A stretch of DNA of 13,195 bases. It comes from CAZEQL01 sp964514415. GTDB lineage: Bacteria > Chloroflexota > Dehalococcoidia > GIF9 > AB-539-J10. A program made the translations under genes and the position numbers. The DNA is taken from NCBI GenBank assembly GCA_964514415.1, contig CAZEQL010000032.1:1-13195 (forward strand), given 5' to 3'. The notes under the pieces were generated by a model, which made no database searches, was not told the DNA's origin, and worked only from the letters and a program-made list of their open reading frames with translations. Each line of letters begins with the position of its first letter. Positions within the stretch are counted from its first letter, which is position 1. Shown here in pieces: positions 7,584 through 13,195 of the stretch.

Positions 7584-9127
7584 TGTTCCCTCCTCTCTTC
7601 ACGTACATTTAGTCTGGGTAATATTTCAGGTATCTCCCGGAATATCTTGTCGGTGGTGGCTGAATCTATATGCTCTACAGGTTGTGAGATAAGTTGCTTC
7701 ATCCTCTTGTGGGCTAGTAGTAACACATTATCTGTGGCGCCTTCTGTTTCGAAGGGGTAAGGTAGCGAAACTTGCCCGTTACGTAACATATGGCGAATAT
7801 AGCGAATATAAAGCTTCTGTGATGTTCCTAGCACCTCTTTCATTTGTTTTAAGGAGGCATCTGCTTCTGCCTGGCTAATTCGTGGGGGCCTCAGGAAAAA
7901 CTTAATCATCTGGAAGTGAACGTCATCCAAAACAGCCTGAAGTGGACAGAAGGTAGCATTCCCATCAAGCAGTCCATAAGCGCAATGCAAGTATTGCGGC
8001 CCGCTTAAAGTGACTGTTATATCTGAGAACAACCTTTCTATCGAAGATTGTATTCCTGGTATTTTTACATCGCAGACGCCCGCGGTGGAGTAGCAAGGTA
8101 GCTTGTAAAATCGGGCCATCTGGACGCAGTCGATGTTATATTGGCTGGACTCGGGAGCACCGTAAGAGTCAGCAAGGTTATCAAGTCGAGCTCTTACAGG
8201 CACGGCTCCGTAGAGTACCGGTGTTCCCTTATTTACCAGTTGGCTTAACGTTATGCCGGCTATGACTTCGGCGTTCAGTTGTGCCACAATGCCGTCCTCT
8301 TTGATAGGCGCTGTGGTTCCACCTTGGGGTGAGCTAGAAACCACTAGTGGTAGCCCTTTGCGGGAAATCTCAATTAATGTCTGAGTGGTATCATCGACAA
8401 ATTGTAGAGGGCTTTTGACCAGACAGGTGATAAAGGAAATAATGGGATTTTCCTTGAGTTTCTCTTCCCCTCCCACTATCAACTTCGCCATATTTATCAC
8501 ATTGCTCAACTGCTTCAGGCTGGTCAGTCCCGCCATAACGTGCTTGGTGGTGTTATTCAGGGAGGCGAAAAACTTGTTTACGTCTTTATTATCTTCTGTG
8601 ATGTCTTTATCTTGGATGTTCACAGGACGAATGAAGGCATCCAGACTTTCCAGATGCTCACATAGGCGGGCTGCCTGACAAAGGTCTAAGACAGTGCCGC
8701 GCCGCGGGTGGAATTCGGGTGCCAGAATCTCAATGCTGGGATCGGATTTCTTAACATAAGCTTGAAAGTCAACATCGAGCCAGATATTTGTTTCCGAACC
8801 CGAGATGAGGAACACCCTTGGCTCTTCACCATTCATTATCAGACTGTTGTCCTCATTCCTGGCGCCGAGTTTGACTGTTTTAGGTGCATTATCCAAGGCT
8901 TGTAGAACAAGTTTCTCTGGTATTCTTATCAACCAACAGGGGTGGTCCGTAGATGCTATCGGTGTGACATCTGCGCCGTTGGCCTGGAATATCTCTGCTG
9001 ACTGGCGATTAAAAGATATTGTGCCAGGGTCATTCAGAATCTGCATAGAGGTGTGGTGAATCTGCTGGATTTGCTCTTTAGTCATCCTTTCGTATGGAGC
9101 GTAAATTAAAATTCCTTCTCTTGCCAT
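7580..9127 (-). CDS. MttB-superfamily methyltransferase B, non-pyrrolysine, divergent
   Basis: This 515-residue protein belongs to the trimethylamine methyltransferase (MttB/MtgB) superfamily, TIM-barrel enzymes that transfer a methyl group from a methylated amine or quaternary ammonium compound to a corrinoid protein. Family features include FFASLNNTTKHVMAG around 186-200, NPIISFITCLVKSPLQF around 227-243 and SSPQGGTTAPIKEDG at 265-279. There is no in-frame amber codon, so it is not a pyrrolysine enzyme. In the 350-365 segment, where related proteins carry an Asp-x-Gln motif, this one has GVCDVKIPGIQSSIE. The C-terminal third lacks the GPGGHF motif of its neighbour. Substrate is unknown; glycine betaine, proline betaine, carnitine or another methylated compound are all possible. 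It is coupled to the corrinoid protein gene by an ATGA overlap. An AGAGGG site precedes its start. Confidence 0.88.
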   Translation of the reverse strand: MAREGILIYAPYERMTKEQIQQIHHTSMQILNDPGTISFNRQSAEIFQANGADVTPIASTDHPCWLIRIPEKLVLQALDNAPKTVKLGARNEDNSLIMNGEEPRVFLISGSETNIWLDVDFQAYVKKSDPSIEILAPEFHPRRGTVLDLCQAARLCEHLESLDAFIRPVNIQDKDITEDNKDVNKFFASLNNTTKHVMAGLTSLKQLSNVINMAKLIVGGEEKLKENPIISFITCLVKSPLQFVDDTTQTLIEISRKGLPLVVSSSPQGGTTAPIKEDGIVAQLNAEVIAGITLSQLVNKGTPVLYGAVPVRARLDNLADSYGAPESSQYNIDCVQMARFYKLPCYSTAGVCDVKIPGIQSSIERLFSDITVTLSGPQYLHCAYGLLDGNATFCPLQAVLDDVHFQMIKFFLRPPRISQAEADASLKQMKEVLGTSQKLYIRYIRHMLRNGQVSLPYPFETEGATDNVLLLAHKRMKQLISQPVEHIDSATTDKIFREIPEILPRLNVREERREQ

Positions 9128-9145
9128 TTTACCCTCTGCCTGGTG

Positions 9146-9162
9146 CCGAGGCTGAACCTCGG
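9146..9162 (-). other. Short intercistronic hairpin
   Basis: The arms ccgagg (9146-9151) and cctcgg (9157-9162) form a 6-bp GC-rich stem with a 5-base loop in the 37-base gap between the MtgA-like gene and MttB-like gene B. It begins two bases after the upstream stop and ends about 19 bases before the next ATG, close to that gene's AGAGGG site. No T-run follows, so it is not a Rho-independent terminator. It may protect the upstream mRNA end or tune expression between the two cistrons. Confidence 0.35.
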
Positions 9163-9164
9163 TG

Positions 9165-9989
9165 CTAATTGCTGAAAAGCCCCTTTCTATACGACTTTAA
9201 ATATTCTTTGCAATGGGGATCGTTTCCTAATAGCGTGCTTCCCAGCTTGATACTACCTATAGCGCTGCTGCGCAGTGGATTCATGATTACCGAATCCAGG
9301 CCCGCAGCCATGAGCATTAACAGGAAGGCATCATTTATTGCTGGTCGCTGTGGTAAACCATAAGAGATGTTGCTCAAACCAACAACAGTCTTAGCTCCAG
9401 GATACCTTGTTTTAATCTGTTCCAGAGTTTTTAAAGTAACCTGTCCCTGAGTTGTGTCTACCCCTATGGGTAGCACTAGAGGATCGAAATATATTCTCTC
9501 AACAGGAGTGTTGTAACGGCTTAAACCTTCTATAATCCTATCACATGCTTTGATACGTTCCTCTACTCGCGGAGGTATACCGCTATCATCCATAGCCAGG
9601 GCGATAACATCAACCTGATACTTAGCTACCAGAGGGCCTATAACCTCCATCCTAGCTTTCTCAGCATTAACTGAGTTAATCATTGTCACGCGATTGCCTG
9701 ATTCCGCCCGCAATGACATCCCTTGCTTTAATCCTGCCTCAATTACCTCAGGGTTGGCGCTGTCCACAACCAGATATTTGTCGGTGACCTCACAGATGAT
9801 ATCAATCAGCCACTTCATATCCTCAATTTCTTGCTTGGTAGAGCCTTTCCCCCCTCCCACATTTACGTCGAGGTAGTCTGTGGCTACTTGGGCCAAGGCT
9901 AGCTCCTGAAGAAAGAGGCTATTACGTGTTCTTATTGCCTCTGCTACCTTTTTGCTAGTAGCGTTTATATTCTCACCAATGATTAACAT
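9165..9989 (-). CDS. Methyltetrahydrofolate:corrinoid methyltransferase (AcsE/MtgA-like)
   Basis: This 274-residue pterin-binding TIM-barrel enzyme exchanges a methyl group between tetrahydrofolate N5 and a corrinoid protein. Its N-terminus, MLIIGENINATSKK, is typical of the family, which confirms the start although no clear Shine-Dalgarno sequence precedes it. Residues that match pterin-site positions of Moorella AcsE (D75, N96, D160 and N199, from recalled numbering) are Asp76 in VVDSAN, Asn105 in INSVN, Asp169 in FDPL and Asn207 in GLSNIS. In glycine betaine systems the MtgA version takes the methyl group from the corrinoid protein to tetrahydrofolate; in the Wood-Ljungdahl pathway AcsE runs the other way. 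Both roles fit this operon, which also contains an MttB pair and acsB. The gene starts only six bases after the stop of MttB-like gene A, so re-initiation after termination is likely. Confidence 0.92.
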   Translation of the reverse strand: MLIIGENINATSKKVAEAIRTRNSLFLQELALAQVATDYLDVNVGGGKGSTKQEIEDMKWLIDIICEVTDKYLVVDSANPEVIEAGLKQGMSLRAESGNRVTMINSVNAEKARMEVIGPLVAKYQVDVIALAMDDSGIPPRVEERIKACDRIIEGLSRYNTPVERIYFDPLVLPIGVDTTQGQVTLKTLEQIKTRYPGAKTVVGLSNISYGLPQRPAINDAFLLMLMAAGLDSVIMNPLRSSAIGSIKLGSTLLGNDPHCKEYLKSYRKGLFSN

Positions 9990-9995
9990 AATGCA

Positions 9996-11435
9996 TCAAG
10001 AAATTATGTCGGGAATCTCGGTTAATAGCCTGCTTCTCACATAAGCAGGCAAGCTATATCCGGGGTTATCTAAAATTTCTCCCGCCCGCTCTTTTGCCCT
10101 CTGGAATATATCCTTACTTCCTTGCCTCTCCCATTCCTCTCTGAATTCCCTGTTGCTTAAAGTAGGTTCGTAGTGCTCTTTCCGCATGTAATTTCTGGTA
10201 TGTCGGCTGGAAACAAAGTGGCCGCCAGGGCCTGCTTTCTTGATTACATCGAAAGCTAGGGTTTTGTCGTTTACCTCTATCCCTTCTACAGCGCGCATCA
10301 CCATTCCCAGTATTTCATTATCAATCACTAACTTTTCATAGCTCATAGTGAGTGCAAACTCCATTAACCCGGCAGCGTCATGGATGAAATTAGCACCAGC
10401 CAGAGCACAAAGGAGGCTGGTAATAGAAGATTCGTAACCGCACTGTGCATCAATAGCATTGGAATCGGTCATACCTCCGGTGGCGTAAAAAGGCAGCTTA
10501 TAAAATTGAGCCATCTGAGCACCAGCAGCGTTTAATAATCCCATTTCGATTGAACCCGTGATATACTTCATGTCCCGTAAGTCTGTGCTGCTAGCCACCG
10601 AGCCATAAATAACTGGTGTGCTCGGATTGGCAAGTTGGCTGATTATCACTCCAGCTAGAGAATCAACAGTCTGCACAACCAAAGTTCCAGCTAGGGTTAC
10701 GGGGGAGGTAGCCCCGCACAGAGGTTCAGCAGGGCACACCACCGGGATTCCTGCTTTAGCTATAGCTACCAGCATATCACCGTATAGAGAATCGATCTTA
10801 AAAGGGCTAATACTGCACGTTATCATGGATATTATTGGTCTTTCTCGAAGTCTTCGTGGGGAGCCGGCAATGATTCCAGCCATTTTTATAACTTGCTCTA
10901 TGCCCTCTAGAGTGTAGACCCCACCGATAATATGTTTACTGGTGTTATCCAGACCAGCGAAGAAACGATTAACATCAACCTTCTCCACTGGCACATCACT
11001 GGGATAGACAGGCAACATAAAGATATGGATATTTTCTAAATCGTCTACCAGCTTGGCACCTTCCTTTAGATCATTGAGTGAGGCTACTCTTTTACGCCCG
11101 TCCTTCCTATCGATAACATTAAGAGCGGTTCCCCCGGTGCCTGCATGTACCTTGGTGCCACCTAAGACTATGTTATGTTTCCTATCCCTTGCGTATAACG
11201 TGACCTCGGACGGAGCTTTACTAATTAAATCCATGACCATATCGCGAGGAATCGTCACACGCCGTGTATCTTCATCTATCTGAGCATCAGTGTGTTGGAA
11301 TAAATTAAGGGCTTCTTGGGAGTTTACCTCGACGCCGACCTCCTTAAAAACTCTCATCGCTGTCTCGTGAATTTCTTCTATAGATTCTTGTGATAGAGGC
11401 TTGTAACTTCCACTTTCTATCCCCCTCTTAGTCAT
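9996..11435 (-). CDS. MttB-superfamily methyltransferase A, non-pyrrolysine
   Basis: This is the second trimethylamine methyltransferase-superfamily protein, 479 residues from the chosen start. Family motifs are FFAGLDNTSKHIIGG at about 158-172, RPIISMITCSISPFK at 199-213, CGATSPVTLAG at 240-250, TDSNAIDAQCGYES at 323-336 and AGPGGHFVSSRHTRNYMR at 401-418. It has no internal amber codon, so it is of the MtgB-like, pyrrolysine-free kind. By motif retention it is closer to the family norm than the neighbouring MttB-like protein B. An upstream ATG would add ten residues. The start at 11435 is preferred because it forms an ATGA overlap with the preceding gene, has GAGAGG at a good distance, and begins MTKRGIESG like many relatives. 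Likely substrates are quaternary amines such as glycine betaine, but this cannot be fixed by eye. Confidence 0.9.
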   Translation of the reverse strand: MTKRGIESGSYKPLSQESIEEIHETAMRVFKEVGVEVNSQEALNLFQHTDAQIDEDTRRVTIPRDMVMDLISKAPSEVTLYARDRKHNIVLGGTKVHAGTGGTALNVIDRKDGRKRVASLNDLKEGAKLVDDLENIHIFMLPVYPSDVPVEKVDVNRFFAGLDNTSKHIIGGVYTLEGIEQVIKMAGIIAGSPRRLRERPIISMITCSISPFKIDSLYGDMLVAIAKAGIPVVCPAEPLCGATSPVTLAGTLVVQTVDSLAGVIISQLANPSTPVIYGSVASSTDLRDMKYITGSIEMGLLNAAGAQMAQFYKLPFYATGGMTDSNAIDAQCGYESSITSLLCALAGANFIHDAAGLMEFALTMSYEKLVIDNEILGMVMRAVEGIEVNDKTLAFDVIKKAGPGGHFVSSRHTRNYMRKEHYEPTLSNREFREEWERQGSKDIFQRAKERAGEILDNPGYSLPAYVRSRLLTEIPDIIS

Positions 11436-12187
11436 AGGGCAAATTCCTCTCTCCGATAGGGGCAACCTTTCCTGTTACAAAAGTGGCATGCGGAGAAAGT
11501 ACTACAGGATTTCCCTATACCTATGATGCCTGATATGGATTTGCGAGGTATCATTAAACACGTGTCGGTTAAACTAACTCCGATGAAGTCACCATCAAAC
11601 CCTCTAAAGAGCTCCTTCTGCTGGGGAATGTCCCAATCACAATAGCCAGGACTATAACGCCAGCCCACTTCATCACCATTTGCTGCAGCGCTGCTTCTAA
11701 TCATGCATTCAAGCCAATCCGCTACTTTTTCTACCGCTACTGAGCCTACAGTATCTAACACTGACGCCTTGAGAACTGATCCCTCTTTTGTTAGTTGAGT
11801 AACTTCCTCTTCTAATGCTTCGCCTATAGTTACTACAAATAGGGCAGCTTGGCTGCAACCAGAGAACACTCGTGCAAGATTACGGGATGTAAAAAGCAGC
11901 CCATCTACCGAAATAGTAGAATTACCAACACCAGTAAGGGGCTTAATTGTGTAATAGGCTGTAGGCTTGAGAAATTCACGTGCTTTGCGTATTTGACTAT
12001 CTATTAGAGATGATATCTCTGGCCTCAAATACTGTTCCTTCTCATAGCCTAAGCGTCGATGTATCTCAACTTCATCTAGTTCTAGTTTGATACCCTTTTT
12101 TATGGTTCTAGTTAAACTAAACTTTGTGCCCTCTTTTGACTTCATCATTGTGCATAAATTTCTTTTCCACAATAAGGGGACATACAT
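11432..12187 (-). CDS. Stand-alone MetH-activation-domain-like protein with C-terminal Cys cluster
   Basis: This 251-residue protein resembles the reactivation domain of B12-dependent methionine synthase. That domain binds S-adenosylmethionine and helps reductive remethylation of inactive Co(II) corrinoid. The diagnostic segment is RYSPGYCDWDIPQQKELF at 177-194, followed by SLTDTCLMIPRKSISGIIG at 205-223. The tail carries Cys228, Cys234, Cys237 and Cys242 (C-x5-C-x2-C-x4-C), which could hold an iron-sulfur cluster or zinc and might supply electrons. It is the first gene of the operon and probably keeps the corrinoid protein active, a job done in many methanogens and acetogens by RamA/RACo-type activases. 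The ATG at 12187 has AAAGG five bases upstream. ATG codons at 12148 and 12145 are alternatives, and the first residues do not look conserved. Confidence 0.85.
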   Translation of the reverse strand: MYVPLLWKRNLCTMMKSKEGTKFSLTRTIKKGIKLELDEVEIHRRLGYEKEQYLRPEISSLIDSQIRKAREFLKPTAYYTIKPLTGVGNSTISVDGLLFTSRNLARVFSGCSQAALFVVTIGEALEEEVTQLTKEGSVLKASVLDTVGSVAVEKVADWLECMIRSSAAANGDEVGWRYSPGYCDWDIPQQKELFRGFDGDFIGVSLTDTCLMIPRKSISGIIGIGKSCSTFSACHFCNRKGCPYRREEFAL

Positions 12188-12232
12188 GTATGCCTTTGAA
12201 TGGAAAACGCTGCTTAAATTGAGTGGGATGAT

Positions 12233-12334
12233 TTATAGAATTTTAAGACGTACACGCTGGATATTATGAATTGAATGTCTGTGAAAGACCTTTACGTAAA
12301 ATGTACCCCTATTATATACATACTTAGCATTCAT
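12233..12334 (-). CDS. Possible 33-codon small ORF in the operon leader
   Basis: An ATG at 12334-12332 opens a 33-codon frame that starts MNAKYVYNRGTFYVKVF and stops with TAA at 12235-12233. An AAAAGGAGGG sequence, one of the strongest Shine-Dalgarno matches in the window, lies about ten bases upstream (around 12345-12354). The peptide is basic and aromatic and matches no family I know. It may be a leader peptide ahead of the operon or a fragment left by an insertion element. It overlaps the promoter candidate at 12311-12338, so both cannot be used in the same transcript. Confidence 0.25.
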   Translation of the reverse strand: MNAKYVYNRGTFYVKVFHRHSIHNIQRVRLKIL

Positions 12335-12338
12335 ACAA
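12311..12338 (-). promoter_or_regulatory. Candidate promoter of the methyltransferase-acs operon
   Basis: On the minus strand a perfect TATAAT (12316-12311) follows TTGTAT (12338-12333, three of six matches to TTGACA) with a 16-base spacer. Transcription would begin near 12303 and give a leader of about 115 bases before the first gene at 12187. No B12-box sequence (GCCACTG) characteristic of a cobalamin riboswitch is present in that leader, nor a Rho-independent terminator, so no riboswitch is called. The reading is weakened by the general AT-richness of the region. Confidence 0.45.
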
Positions 12339-12376
12339 AAAAATCCCTCCTTTTGGTTACGATAGTTTATCTGCTG

Positions 12377-12608
12377 CTATCTTCCCAAAACAGTACGGCA
12401 CACTAACACCTTAGTAATATTAACATACTGTAGCGTATCTTTGTCAAACGGTTGTACTTGCTCAGCACTTTAATGGCATACATCCCTTTTCTTTGATTTT
12501 TACGGTAGCACTGGAGAAACACCAATAGTGTTAAATAGTTGAATGAGTGATGGAGCATGAACGCGCTATGAAGGTGCTCCCATTTCAAATAATTCCTTAC
12601 TCAACTCA
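12377..12608. other. Non-coding stretch between operon leader and insertion-sequence remains
   Basis: I see no convincing gene here. A 61-codon minus-strand frame (12588-12403) opens only from a TTG without a ribosome-binding site and has an unconserved-looking sequence. An interrupted inverted repeat, ggagca (12552-12557) and tgctcc (12575-12580), could be a weak hairpin. The segment may include the terminal region of the decayed insertion sequence to its right, but no clear terminal repeats can be matched because only one end is in the window. Confidence 0.35.
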
Positions 12609-12776
12609 TTAGCAGCAGAAAAGCCCACAGCACTTTATTAGCGTCCCCAAGATTAACCTTCTCTGCTCTTTCTTGTTCAATGCCACCATCTCCTTCAGGG
12701 TGACATTTTCGTTTAACAGTTAGATGGTGACAAAGTCATAGAACTTCAACACTTTATAACGCTCTGTCCGTGTCAA
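12609..12776 (-). pseudogene. Broken fragment resembling a transposase N-terminal HTH
   Basis: Read from 12776, the frame gives LTRTERYKVLKFYDFVTI, then an in-frame TAA (12722-12720), then LLNENVTLKEMVALNKKEQRR before it ends at 12609. Ignoring the stop, LKEMVALNKKEQRRLI resembles the helix-turn-helix of insertion-sequence transposases (KEAAELLGLSERQVRRL type). The frame also runs back into the last codons of the neighbouring transposase in a different phase, without its own start. It is best read as decayed insertion-sequence DNA. The similarity is judged by eye and could be accidental. Confidence 0.3.
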
Positions 12777-12781
12777 ATCAT

Positions 12782-13195
12782 TTAAGTAGGTAACCCAACT
12801 AGGGGTTGTTGCATCATATAATATCTTACCGTATGAGGTGATAATTTTTTGTAGGGGTCAACCTGTTGGGTTCCTCTTTTCTCCTCATATGCCTTGCACA
12901 GCTTGGCTAATTTGGCATCTATATTCCTCTTGAGTTGGGCTGGATTTAGGCTGAGGTATATGCCTTTGAGTTCTTCTTTAACTTCCTCCGGAATCTGACC
13001 TGATTCCATCAATCTCTGATACGGTGTCTCAGGAACATCATATTTCCTTTTTACCTTGCCACCTATTCTCTCTTTACTGGCTAACTTCATCACTGGCTGG
13101 AAGAAGTTCTTGTACAGCCGCAGCTCATTATGATAAAGGTCATTCATGATAGCTAACTCTTCATAAGTATCGTATCTCAGATAGCCGAATATCTT
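12782..13195 (-). CDS. Transposase/integrase-core protein, C-terminal part, cut by the window edge
   Basis: The frame is open from the right edge, so the gene's 5' end lies outside. The visible 137 residues begin KIFGYLRYDTYEELAI and continue MNDLYHNELRLYKNFFQP. This run is characteristic of the region just after the catalytic core of integrase-core (DDE) transposases of the ISNCY-like kind, where LYxNELRLYxNFFxP is well conserved. The tail ends with MMQQPLVGLPT. The catalytic Asp and Glu residues would lie upstream, outside the window, so activity cannot be judged. An internal ATG at 13147 is not the true start. With the broken fragment just downstream it marks insertion-sequence activity at the upstream border of the acs operon. 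Confidence 0.8.
   Translation of the reverse strand, partial: KIFGYLRYDTYEELAIMNDLYHNELRLYKNFFQPVMKLASKERIGGKVKRKYDVPETPYQRLMESGQIPEEVKEELKGIYLSLNPAQLKRNIDAKLAKLCKAYEEKRGTQQVDPYKKLSPHTVRYYMMQQPLVGLPT

Noticed and set aside
7360..7692. Plus-strand frame of 110 codons and many similar plus-strand frames
   Set aside because: They lie antisense to well-supported minus-strand genes, have no family features, and are shadows of those genes.
9146..9162. Rho-independent terminator after the MtgA-like gene
   Set aside because: A GC-rich 6-bp hairpin is present but no T-run follows it, and the next gene starts within 20 bases.
7580..11435. Pyrrolysine (in-frame amber) in the MttB-like genes
   Set aside because: Both reading frames are continuous to full family length without an internal TAG, so they belong to the non-pyrrolysine branch.
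12403..12588. 61-codon minus-strand frame upstream of the operon
   Set aside because: It opens from a TTG without a ribosome-binding site, its sequence looks unconserved, and it lies between insertion-sequence remains and a promoter region.
1..13195. CRISPR array, tRNA or rRNA gene
   Set aside because: No regularly spaced direct repeats, no tRNA cloverleaf motifs and no rRNA-like sequence were seen on either strand.

Overview
The window reads as part of the genome of an anaerobic bacterium that uses the Wood-Ljungdahl (reductive acetyl-CoA) pathway. Almost every real gene is on the minus strand. The main evidence is a full-length bacterial-type acetyl-CoA synthase (AcsB) with all A-cluster ligands, a CooC/AcsF-type nickel-insertion ATPase, a methyl-tetrahydrofolate:corrinoid methyltransferase, a corrinoid protein and two MttB-superfamily methyltransferases without pyrrolysine. 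A Chloroflexota (Dehalococcoidia-like) or other sediment-anaerobe source is plausible, from the MttB-rich content and the style of the dispersed repeats. That assignment is an impression and no marker gene in the window tests it.

Layout, left to right. (1) 1-2078: a restriction-modification-like island. It holds the first codons of a cut-off gene, a beta-class DNA adenine methyltransferase, and an unrecognised 256-residue protein that may be its restriction partner. This part looks more AT-rich than the rest by eye. (2) 2079-2357: a promoter for the island and a cluster of REP/MITE-like palindromic repeats. (3) 2358-12187: a tightly packed minus-strand operon, transcribed from right to left. 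Its order is MetH-activation-domain protein, MttB-like A, MtgA/AcsE-like methyltransferase, MttB-like B, corrinoid protein, asparagine-synthetase-like protein, CooC/AcsF, AcsB. Two junctions are 4-base ATGA overlaps and the other gaps are 6 to 37 bases. (4) 12188-12608: a leader region with a TATAAT-containing promoter candidate and a possible 33-codon ORF. (5) 12609-13195: insertion-sequence remains, namely a broken HTH-like fragment and the C-terminal part of a DDE transposase that runs off the right edge.

How the operon could work (inference): the MttB-like proteins move a methyl group from a quaternary or tertiary methylated amine to Co(I) of the corrinoid protein. The MtgA/AcsE-like enzyme moves it on to tetrahydrofolate, or in the reverse direction. 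The MetH-activation-like protein would rescue inactive Co(II) corrinoid. AcsB, with nickel delivered by CooC/AcsF, would condense the methyl group with CO and CoA into acetyl-CoA. The operon therefore looks like a methylotrophy-to-acetyl-CoA module. Its most surprising member is an asparagine-synthetase-like protein whose glutaminase site is destroyed (Cys2 is Ala, and the NGE motif is DGR) while its ATP-pyrophosphatase domain looks intact. It is probably not an ordinary glutamine-dependent asparagine synthetase.
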